Source: an uncultured Muribaculaceae bacterium (lineage in GTDB: Bacteria; Bacteroidota; Bacteroidia; Bacteroidales; Muribaculaceae). Taken from it: a stretch of 64,000 nt of DNA. Below, in pieces: positions 52,508-59,924 of this stretch. How positions within the stretch are numbered: position 1 is the stretch's first letter; each line of letters opens with the position of its first letter. Below the pieces are notes generated by a model, which searched no databases, was not told the origin of the DNA, and saw only the letters and a list, made by a program, of their open reading frames with translations. The stretch lies in the NCBI GenBank assembly GCA_958436175.1, contig CAUBJF010000013.1, forward strand, positions 14,236 through 78,235, written 5' to 3'. The position numbers and the translations under genes were made by a program.

Positions 52508-54634
52508 TTATTTGAGAAGGTCTGCACGGCCCTGGCATTCGGTGAGCACTTCTTTGGCAATAGAAGTAGATACTTCAGCGTAATGCGAGAAGCTCATTGT
52601 CGAAGTCGCACGACCCGATGTGATGGTACGGAGGGCTGTCACATAGCCGAACATTTCGGCCAGAGGAGCCTTAGCCTTGACGACACGGGCGCCGGAACGG
52701 CTGGTTTCCATGCCTTCTACCTGGCCACGACGCTTGTTAAGGTCGGAGATAACGTCGCCCATAGATTCCTCTGGGGTTACGACCTCTATCTTCATGATAG
52801 GTTCGAGGAGGACAGGGCCGGCCTTTTCGCAAGCCTTCTTGAAGGCCTGGATGGCACAGAGTTCGAACGAAAGCTGGTCGGAGTCGACAGGGTGGAAAGA
52901 ACCGTCGAGAACAGTAACCTTGAGGTGTTCCACGGGGAAGCCGGCGAGGACGCCGTTCTTCATAGCCGTAGTGAAGCCCTTCTGGATGGAGGGGATAAAC
53001 TCCTTGGGGATGTTGCCGCCCTTGACTTCGTCGACAAATTCGAGGTTGCCTTCGAAACCTTCGTCGACGGGCTCTACGCGTACGATGATGTCTGCGAACT
53101 TACCACGGCCGCCTGTCTGCTTCTTGAATACTTCGCGGAGCTCGACGGGACGTGTGATAGCTTCCTTGTATGTAACCTGGGGACGGCCCTGGTTGCACTC
53201 TACCTTGAATTCGCGGCGGAGACGGTCGATGATGATATCGAGGTGGAGCTCACCCATACCGGAGATAACGGTCTGGCCGGTCTCCTCGTTAGTCTGCACG
53301 CGGAATGTCGGGTCTTCTTCGGCGAGCTTCTGGAGCCCTACGCCGAGTTTGTCGAGGTCCTTCTGGGTCTTGGGTTCTACGGCGATACCGATCACGGGTT
53401 CGGGGAATTCCATAGCTTCGAGAACGATAGGAGCGTTTTCGTCGCAGAGGGTGTCGCCTGTGCGGATATCCTTGAAGCCTACGCCTGCACCGATATCACC
53501 GCAGCCGATGACATCCTTGGCGTTCTGCTTGTTGGAGTGCATCTGGAAGAGGCGGCTAACGCGTTCCTTCTTGCCGGAACGTGCGTTGAGCACGTAGGAT
53601 CCTGCGTTCATGTCGCCGGAGTAAACGCGGAAGAAGCAGAGACGGCCCACATAGGGGTCCGTAGCGATCTTGAATGCGAGAGCGCAGAGGGGCTCGTCGC
53701 TGGAGGGATGGCGTGTGATGACTTCGTCGGGGTTGTCGATAGCGCGGCCTTCGATAGCGCCTGTGTCGGAGGGGCTGGGGAGGTATGCGCAGACAGCGTC
53801 GAGGAGGCACTGCACGCCCTTGTTCTTAAAGGAGGAACCGCAGATCATAGGAACGAGGTCCATGCTGAGGGTTGCCTTGCGGAGAGCTCGCTTGATTTCT
53901 TCAACAGTGATTGTGGAAGGATCGTCGAAGTACTTGGCCATGAGGTCGTCGTCGTATTCGGCGATTTTTTCGAGCATTTTGTCGCGCCACTGCTCGGCCT
54001 CTTCGACGAGGCTTGCGGGGATTTCGTCGATTTCATAGTCGGCGCCCATGGTCTCGTCATGCCAGAAGATAGCCTTCATGGTGATGAGGTCGACCACACC
54101 CTTGAATGTCTCTTCAGCACCGATAGGAATCTGGATGGGGCACGGGTTGGCACCGAGCACGTCCTTGAGCTGGCGTACTACTTCGAAGAAGTTTGCGCCC
54201 GAACGGTCCATCTTGTTGACATAACCGATACGGGGCACGTTGTATTTGTCGGCCTGACGCCATACGGTCTCGCTCTGGGGTTCTACACCGCCCACAGCAC
54301 AGAAAGCGGCAACGGCACCGTCGAGCACGCGGAGCGAACGCTCCACTTCGACTGTGAAGTCGACGTGTCCCGGGGTGTCGATCAGGTTGATCTTATATTT
54401 ATCGTCGTTATATTTCCAGAAGGTGGTGGTAGCGGCCGAGGTGATTGTGATGCCTCGTTCCTGCTCCTGTTCCATCCAGTCCATGGTAGCGGCACCATCG
54501 TGAACCTCGCCGATCTTGTGTGTCAGACCGGTATAGAAGAGGATACGCTCGGAAGTAGTTGTCTTGCCGGCGTCGATGTGGGCCATAATGCCGATATTGC
54601 GGGTAAATTTGAGGAGTTCGTCAGATTTTGCCAT
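52508..54634 (-). CDS. fusA: Elongation factor G
   Basis: 708 residues, normal length. GTPase motifs: G1 AHIDAGKTTTSERILFYTG, G3 DTPGHVDFT, G4 NKMD. Domain IV region (GRGKFADIIVRVEPVDEGFE) reaches the decoding site. Translocates tRNA and mRNA. No tuf gene follows; EF-Tu must lie elsewhere. 42 nt after rpsG. Confidence 0.98.
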   Translation of the reverse strand: MAKSDELLKFTRNIGIMAHIDAGKTTTSERILFYTGLTHKIGEVHDGAATMDWMEQEQERGITITSAATTTFWKYNDDKYKINLIDTPGHVDFTVEVERSLRVLDGAVAAFCAVGGVEPQSETVWRQADKYNVPRIGYVNKMDRSGANFFEVVRQLKDVLGANPCPIQIPIGAEETFKGVVDLITMKAIFWHDETMGADYEIDEIPASLVEEAEQWRDKMLEKIAEYDDDLMAKYFDDPSTITVEEIKRALRKATLSMDLVPMICGSSFKNKGVQCLLDAVCAYLPSPSDTGAIEGRAIDNPDEVITRHPSSDEPLCALAFKIATDPYVGRLCFFRVYSGDMNAGSYVLNARSGKKERVSRLFQMHSNKQNAKDVIGCGDIGAGVGFKDIRTGDTLCDENAPIVLEAMEFPEPVIGIAVEPKTQKDLDKLGVGLQKLAEEDPTFRVQTNEETGQTVISGMGELHLDIIIDRLRREFKVECNQGRPQVTYKEAITRPVELREVFKKQTGGRGKFADIIVRVEPVDEGFEGNLEFVDEVKGGNIPKEFIPSIQKGFTTAMKNGVLAGFPVEHLKVTVLDGSFHPVDSDQLSFELCAIQAFKKACEKAGPVLLEPIMKIEVVTPEESMGDVISDLNKRRGQVEGMETSRSGARVVKAKAPLAEMFGYVTALRTITSGRATSTMSFSHYAEVSTSIAKEVLTECQGRADLLK

Positions 54635-54676
54635 TTTGAGGTATTCCTTAGAAATTTTATATCAGTGAGAACCGGC

Positions 54677-55153
54677 TTAGAAACGGAAGTGGGCGAAAGC
54701 ACGGTTGGCTTCGGCCATCTTGTGCATATCTTCTTTGCGTTTGAAAGCGCCGCCCTGCAGGTTGAAGGCATCGACGATCTCAGCAGCCAGCTTGTCGGCC
54801 ATCGTCTTGCCGCCACGCTTGCGGGCATAGAGGATCAGGTTCTTCATAGATATAGATTCCTTACGGTCAGCGCGGATTTCAGTAGGAACCTGGAATGTGG
54901 CACCACCGACACGGCGGCTCTTCACTTCGACCTGGGGTGTAACGTTTTCCAGGGCTTTTTTCCAGATATCGAGGGCGCTGAGCTCCTCGTTGGGGAGTTT
55001 GGACTTCACAGTCTCGAGCGCGTCGTAGAATATTGTAAAAGCTGTGTTCTTCTTACCATCGTACATCAGATGATTCACGAACTTGGTGACGCGCACGTCG
55101 TCGAAAACCGGATCCGGGAGGATCACATGTTTCTTAGGCTTTGCCTTTCTCAT
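54677..55153 (-). CDS. rpsG: 30S ribosomal protein S7
   Basis: 158 residues. RKAKPKKHVILPDPVFDDVR at the start; NVTPQVEVKSRRVGGATFQV and AFKRKEDMHKMAEANRAFAH are conserved. S7 nucleates head assembly and represses the str operon in E. coli from the rpsL-rpsG gap. The gap here is 185 nt and can fold. Confidence 0.98.
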   Translation of the reverse strand: MRKAKPKKHVILPDPVFDDVRVTKFVNHLMYDGKKNTAFTIFYDALETVKSKLPNEELSALDIWKKALENVTPQVEVKSRRVGGATFQVPTEIRADRKESISMKNLILYARKRGGKTMADKLAAEIVDAFNLQGGAFKRKEDMHKMAEANRAFAHFRF

Positions 55154-55338
55154 TTTAGAGCTTGGAGATGTTGTTTTTGGATTGCTTGGTTGCTTGTTTC
55201 GTCATTCTTCAGCGCCGGCCTCTGCCGGGTAGCTTACTCAACCTGTGTTAGCTGCAAGAAATGCAAAAACGAGTTAAAAAATGTTTGTTTAATCTCGGGT
55301 GCGTTCAGATTGCTTCACCCGTCTGCGGGGCAGACGGA
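55154..55338 (-). promoter_or_regulatory. rpsL-rpsG intercistronic region, candidate S7 target
   Basis: 185 nt. It begins with a perfect CCGTCTGC/GCAGACGG hairpin (55319-55337) directly after the rpsL stop, without a T-run, and contains a CCGGC/GCCGG hairpin near 55215-55230. Position matches the S7 autoregulatory site of E. coli. Confidence 0.45.
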
Positions 55339-55728
55339 TTACTTCTTGGCTGCACCGGCCTTGGGACGCTTGGCTCCGTATTTGGAGCGACGCTGTGTGC
55401 GGTCCTTGACACCTGCGGTATCGAGAGTGCCGCGGACGATGTGGTAACGCACACCGGGAAGGTCCTTTACACGGCCGCCACGAACGAGGACGATGGAGTG
55501 CTCCTGCAGATTGTGGCCCTCGCCAGGGATGTAGGAGTTGACTTCCTTGCCGTTGGTAAGACGGACACGGGCTACTTTGCGCATAGCCGAGTTAGGCTTC
55601 TTGGGGGTCGTCGTGTACACACGGACGCACACGCCGCGACGCTGGGGGCACGAGTCGAGAGCAGGGCTCTTGCCCTTGTCTTCCAGGGCCACGCGGCCTT
55701 TACGTACTAACTGCTGAATAGTTGGCAT
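55339..55728 (-). CDS. rpsL: 30S ribosomal protein S12
   Basis: 129 residues. TIQQLVRKGRVALEDKGKSP at the start; TTTPKKPNSAMRKVARVRLT and LVRGGRVKDLPGVRYHIVRG are the two decoding loops, with the lysines and arginines at classical streptomycin-resistance positions in their wild-type state. First gene of the array. Confidence 0.98.
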   Translation of the reverse strand: MPTIQQLVRKGRVALEDKGKSPALDSCPQRRGVCVRVYTTTPKKPNSAMRKVARVRLTNGKEVNSYIPGEGHNLQEHSIVLVRGGRVKDLPGVRYHIVRGTLDTAGVKDRTQRRSKYGAKRPKAGAAKK

Positions 55729-55900
55729 CTTAGTTTGTTTGCTGGTTTGTTTTCTTTATATCTTGTGTTAGTTTTCTCTCGTTTTTTGATCGCCGGACCA
55801 CAGGGGCGGCAAACCCGCCACACACGCATAGCACCGTTCATCGGCCTAAGCCTCAGCGACTTAGCGACAGAACGACGTGTAAACCTGCTGTTCAACGGTG

Positions 55901-55932
55901 CAAAGTTAGCAATTATCCGCCTAATAACCAAA
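55901..55932 (-). promoter_or_regulatory. Promoter of the str-S10-spc-alpha array
   Basis: On the minus strand TTTG (55932-55929), a 20-nt spacer and TAACTTTG (55908-55901), a perfect Bacteroidetes promoter. Predicted leader about 168 nt to the rpsL ATG. Confidence 0.8.
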
Positions 55933-55990
55933 TCTTTTCGCTTCTTTTTTATCAACATTACGACCGTTCCGGCGCACCTCTGTCTCAGGA

Positions 55991-56022
55991 TTTGCTTTTT
56001 CGGCGATTTCTAATTAATTTTG
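55991..56022 (+). promoter_or_regulatory. Promoter of the ftsB-like gene
   Basis: TTTG (55991-55994), a 20-nt spacer and TAATTTTG (56015-56022). The box ends 5 nt before the ATG at 56028, predicting initiation at the start codon. Confidence 0.75.
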
Positions 56023-56027
56023 CGGTC

Positions 56028-56354
56028 ATGAACAAGCGTCTTTCCTCCACAATATCCTGGATGCGGCGGTTTCTGTCGCCGTGGACCCTGCTTTGCCTCG
56101 GAGTAGTGGCATTCATCCTCTTTACGGGCGACAACTCCGTGTTCCACAGCATAGAACACGAGCGCACCATCGACAGCCTGCGCACCGAACTGCAGGCCAA
56201 CCGCGACACAATGCTCTACTACCGCGACCTCAACCACCGCCTATCTTCCGACCCAGCACTGATGGAACAGATTGTCCGCGAACAGTACGGGATGAAGCGT
56301 GCGAGCGAGGACGTGTATGTTTTCAACGATAATACAGCAGAAAGTGAACGATAA
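56028..56354 (+). CDS. FtsB/DivIC-like septum formation initiator
   Basis: 108 residues from the ATG at 56028. The frame opens at 55992, but those codons are the promoter. One membrane helix (about 17-33, TLLCLGVVAFILFTGD), then a periplasmic coiled-coil (IEHERTIDSLRTELQANRDT) and the FtsB-type ending DPALMEQIVREQYGMKRASE. FtsB and DivIC bridge the early and late divisome. Family assignment is good; which paralogue it is remains open. Confidence 0.85.
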   Translation: MNKRLSSTISWMRRFLSPWTLLCLGVVAFILFTGDNSVFHSIEHERTIDSLRTELQANRDTMLYYRDLNHRLSSDPALMEQIVREQYGMKRASEDVYVFNDNTAESER

Positions 56355-56736
56355 CAACTTCCGCACTTCGACCCTCGCCAGCGTCGGAGCGCCGCTCGGG
56401 CTACTGGTGATATTCCTCGCCACGCTGGCCCCTTTCTTTTTGGCCGAACAGTTGTGGGCTCAGACGGCATATCCCTATGTCTTCTCGGCAGGCGCGCTAT
56501 GGCTTCTTATAGTCAGGATTTTCTCGCCTTTCAAAGGTAAGGACATGCGTCTCAAGCGACTCCACCGCATCGAGAGCTGGAGCGCCATCTTTTTCTGCGT
56601 AGGCGCATTCTTCCTCTTCTACAATCCCGGACAACTGCGCGACTGGCTCGCCTTCACACTCGCCGGGGCAGCCCTGCAGATCTTCACATCGCTGGCAATC
56701 CCGGCACGCGAGGCCAAACTCAGAAAAGGCGAATAA
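56317..56736 (+). CDS. Four-helix membrane protein, unknown function
   Basis: 139 residues from the ATG at 56317, overlapping the ftsB-like gene by 38 nt. A GTG at 56344 would shorten the overlap to 11 nt and lose little, so the start is uncertain. Hydrophobic segments at about 21-44, 54-71, 88-103 and 108-126, and a basic end (REAKLRKGE). I recognise no named family. It sits 6 nt before mutS, so it is probably cotranscribed with both neighbours. Confidence 0.75.
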   Translation: MFSTIIQQKVNDNNFRTSTLASVGAPLGLLVIFLATLAPFFLAEQLWAQTAYPYVFSAGALWLLIVRIFSPFKGKDMRLKRLHRIESWSAIFFCVGAFFLFYNPGQLRDWLAFTLAGAALQIFTSLAIPAREAKLRKGE

Positions 56737-56742
56737 CGACCC

Positions 56743-59385
56743 ATGGCAAAGAAAATCGTTGAGACGCCGCTGATGAAGCAGTATATCGAGATGAAGGCAA
56801 AGCATCCCGATGCCATCCTTCTCTTCCGTGTAGGCGACTTCTACGAGACCTTCTCCGACGATGCCATCGAGGCTTCCGAAATACTCGGTATCACGCTGAC
56901 CCGCAGAGCCAACGGGGCCGCGCAGTTCGTCGAACTGGCCGGATTTCCCCATCATGCCCTCGACAGTTACCTTCCGCGCCTTGTCCGCGCCGGCAAACGT
57001 GTGGCCATCTGCGAACAGCTCGAAGACCCCAAGCTCACCAAGAAACTCGTCAAACGAGGCATAACGGAGCTCGTCACCCCGGGCGTGGCGATGAGCGACA
57101 ATGTTCTCTCACGCCGCGAAAACAACTTCCTCGCCGCCGTCCATTTCGGCAAAGCGACCTGCGGCCTCGCGCTCCTCGACATCAGCACAGGCGAATTTCT
57201 CACAGCCGAAAGCTCCTTCGAGTCCATCGACAAGACTCTCGCGAGCATGGCCCCGAAAGAACTGCTCGTCGAACGCGGACTCAAAAGCCGTGCCGTCACA
57301 TTCTCGCATCAGTGCCCCATCTTCGAGCTTGAAGACTGGCTCTTCACCATCGATGCCGCCGACGAACGCCTCCGCAAGCAGTTCGGCACAGTCTCGCTCA
57401 AAGGCTTCGGCATCGACCGTATGCCAAACGCCATTATCGCTGCCGGAGCGATACTCCACTACCTCGACCTTACCCAGCATACCCATACGGCCCACATCAC
57501 CTCGATATCGCGCATCGAAGAGAGCCGCTATGTGCACCTCGACCGTTTCACCGTCCGCAACCTGGAGCTTTTCGAGCCCCTCGACCCCGACGGCCGCAGC
57601 CTCCTCGGTGTCATCGACCGCACGGTCACACCCATGGGCGCACGAATGTTGCGCCGATGGATGCAGCTGCCCCTCAAAGACCCTCGCGCCATCAACGACC
57701 GTCTCGATGTCGTGGAATATTTTTTCCGCGACCCGGACATGCGCGACGAGATAAGCGAGAACCTCAAGACCATAGGCGACCTCGAACGCCTCGTTTCCAA
57801 AGTTGCCACAGAGCGCATCACGCCGCGCGAGCTAATTCAGGTACGGAACGCCCTGCGCGCCATTGTGCCCATCAAGGACATGTGCCTCAACTCCGAGCTT
57901 CCGCAATTAAGGGCCACCGGCGAGCAGCTCAACCCATGCGAAAACATCTGTTCGCGCATCACTCACGAACTACGCGAAGATGCCGGCACGACAGGCCGCG
58001 GCGACATCATCAACAAGGGTGTAGACGACGAACTCGACCATCTCCGCGAGGTTGCATTCCAGGGCAAGGACTATCTTGCCAAACTGCAGGCGCGCGAGAT
58101 CGAATACACAGGCATCAATTCGCTAAAAGTAGGATACAACAACGTTTTCGGCTACTATATCGAGGTCACGAACACCCACAAGACCAAAGTCCCGGCTTCG
58201 TGGATACGCAAACAGACACTCGTAAACGCCGAACGATACATCACTCCAGAGCTCAAGGAATACGAAGAACAAATTCTTGGCGCACAGGAGAAAATCGATG
58301 CCATACAGAGCCGCCTATATATCGAGCTGGTCCGCAGCGTGGCACATTACATCCCTGCCATGCAGCTCGACGCATCGCTCTTGGCGCGGCTCGACGTACT
58401 CGACGCTTTCGCAAGGGTGTCGCTTGAGAATAAATACACACGTCCTGTCATCGACGACTCTCTGACGCTGCGTCTCGACGAAGCCAGGCATCCTGTCATC
58501 GAAAAACAGCTGCCACCCGGCGAACCATATATCAGCAACAGCGTGGAGCTGAGCAACGACGGCACCCAGATCATGATGATTACCGGCCCCAACATGTCCG
58601 GCAAATCAGCGCTTCTGCGCCAGACGGCGCTCAACGTCATCATGGCACAGACAGGCTGCTTCGTCGCTGCCGACAGCGCCCATATTGGTGTGGTAGACAA
58701 GGTTTTCACCCGTGTCGGGGCAAGCGACAACATATCGCTCGGCGAGTCGACATTCATGGTCGAGATGAACGAGGCATCTTCCATCCTCAACAACATGAGC
58801 GAACGCTCCCTCATACTCTTCGACGAGCTCGGACGCGGCACGTCGACCTACGACGGCATCTCGATAGCATGGGCCATCGTCGAGTACATCCACGAGCACG
58901 GCACCATGCACCCCAAGACCCTTTTCGCCACACACTACCACGAGCTCAACGAGATGGAGAAATCCTATCAGCGGATAGCCAACTTCAACGTGTCGGTCAA
59001 GGAAATCGACGGCAAAGTGGTCTTCCTGCGCAAACTCGTACCCGGCGGCAGCGAGCACAGTTTCGGTATCCATGTCGCCAGGCTTGCCGGCATGCCTGTT
59101 GCCGTCGTCGACCGTGCCGACGAAGTTCTTGCCATGCTCGAAAAGAACAACGACGACACATCAGCCGAGAGCGGCGCTCCCCACGGCCGTGGCAAATCGA
59201 AAATAAGCCCTGTCTCAGGAAAATGCGAGAGCGGCATGCAGCTCTCATTCTTCCAGCTCGACGACCCGGTGCTCAGCCAGGTACGCGACGAGATTCTCGG
59301 TGTCGACATCAATAATCTCACACCACTGCAAGCCCTCACCAAACTTCATGATATCAAGAATATACTAACAGGAAAACACACATGA
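56743..59385 (+). CDS. mutS: DNA mismatch repair protein MutS
   Basis: 880 residues. The mismatch-reading Phe-x-Glu is GDFYETF (F33, E35). Core lever domains follow, then the ATPase: Walker A TGPNMSGKSALLRQTALN, ESTFMVEMNEASSIL, Walker B LILFDELGRGTSTYDG. A helix-turn-helix and a C-terminal tail complete a full-length MutS1. Its partner mutL is 20 kb away in this window on the other strand. The stop overlaps the GNAT gene by 4 nt. Confidence 0.97.
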   Translation: MAKKIVETPLMKQYIEMKAKHPDAILLFRVGDFYETFSDDAIEASEILGITLTRRANGAAQFVELAGFPHHALDSYLPRLVRAGKRVAICEQLEDPKLTKKLVKRGITELVTPGVAMSDNVLSRRENNFLAAVHFGKATCGLALLDISTGEFLTAESSFESIDKTLASMAPKELLVERGLKSRAVTFSHQCPIFELEDWLFTIDAADERLRKQFGTVSLKGFGIDRMPNAIIAAGAILHYLDLTQHTHTAHITSISRIEESRYVHLDRFTVRNLELFEPLDPDGRSLLGVIDRTVTPMGARMLRRWMQLPLKDPRAINDRLDVVEYFFRDPDMRDEISENLKTIGDLERLVSKVATERITPRELIQVRNALRAIVPIKDMCLNSELPQLRATGEQLNPCENICSRITHELREDAGTTGRGDIINKGVDDELDHLREVAFQGKDYLAKLQAREIEYTGINSLKVGYNNVFGYYIEVTNTHKTKVPASWIRKQTLVNAERYITPELKEYEEQILGAQEKIDAIQSRLYIELVRSVAHYIPAMQLDASLLARLDVLDAFARVSLENKYTRPVIDDSLTLRLDEARHPVIEKQLPPGEPYISNSVELSNDGTQIMMITGPNMSGKSALLRQTALNVIMAQTGCFVAADSAHIGVVDKVFTRVGASDNISLGESTFMVEMNEASSILNNMSERSLILFDELGRGTSTYDGISIAWAIVEYIHEHGTMHPKTLFATHYHELNEMEKSYQRIANFNVSVKEIDGKVVFLRKLVPGGSEHSFGIHVARLAGMPVAVVDRADEVLAMLEKNNDDTSAESGAPHGRGKSKISPVSGKCESGMQLSFFQLDDPVLSQVRDEILGVDINNLTPLQALTKLHDIKNILTGKHT

Positions 59386-59924
59386 CCCACGCTACAATCT
59401 GTATCGCTCCCGCCTCCGAGAAGCATATCGGGAAAATCGAGGAGATATATCTTTCATCCTTTCCCGAGGCCGAACGCCGTCCTTGGGAGACTATCGTGAG
59501 GCCGGAATCCGACAAAGGCCCCCTGCTCCACTCAATCACCATGAAAGCAGGATGCGCCGAATCTTTACTCGGCTTCATAACCCTCTGGAACTTCGACGAC
59601 TTTATCTACGTCGAACATTTTGCCATCGACGAAGCTCTGCGAGGATTCAACTTGGGCGCACGCGTATTGTCAAAACTCCGTAAGACCCACAAAACAATCG
59701 TTCTTGAAGTCGAGATGCCTTCCGACAACAACCCTGTAGCCGCCCGACGCATCGACTTCTACCGCCGCAACGGATTTGAAATCGTCAACGACGAATATAT
59801 CCAGCCGCCATATGGTCCGGGCCTCCCGTCCGTGCAGATGTACCTTATGAGCTCGGATCCTGCCGTCGACACACAGAAGGCAGCACAGAACCTACACAGA
59901 GAAGTCTACCATTCAGATATTTAA
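59382..59924 (+). CDS. GNAT-family N-acetyltransferase
   Basis: 180 residues. APASEKHIGKIEEIYLSSFP opens the fold, and the acetyl-CoA loop lies in VEHFAIDEALRGFNLGARVL, followed by RIDFYRRNGFEIVND, typical of GNAT strand 5 onward. Substrate unknown. It starts within the mutS stop (ATGA) and its last 12 nt overlap the end of the convergent GH95 gene, so there is no room for a terminator between them. Confidence 0.85.
   Translation: MTHATICIAPASEKHIGKIEEIYLSSFPEAERRPWETIVRPESDKGPLLHSITMKAGCAESLLGFITLWNFDDFIYVEHFAIDEALRGFNLGARVLSKLRKTHKTIVLEVEMPSDNNPVAARRIDFYRRNGFEIVNDEYIQPPYGPGLPSVQMYLMSSDPAVDTQKAAQNLHREVYHSDI

Larger units (their letters stand above)
55729..56027. other. Divergent rpsL / ftsB intergenic region
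   Basis: 299 bp. It holds the minus-strand str promoter and a leader of about 168 nt with hairpins GGCGG/CCGCC (55805-55819) and CTAAG/CTTAG (55846-55864), then the plus-strand ftsB promoter. No gene seen. Confidence 0.6.

Noticed and set aside
52358..55447. A plus-strand open frame of 1029 codons
   Set aside because: It lies antisense to fusA, rpsG and rpsL, has no family pattern and arises from the codon bias of those genes.
55339..55728. Possible streptomycin-resistance substitutions in S12
   Set aside because: The loops PKKPNS and RGGRVKDLPG carry the usual residues.
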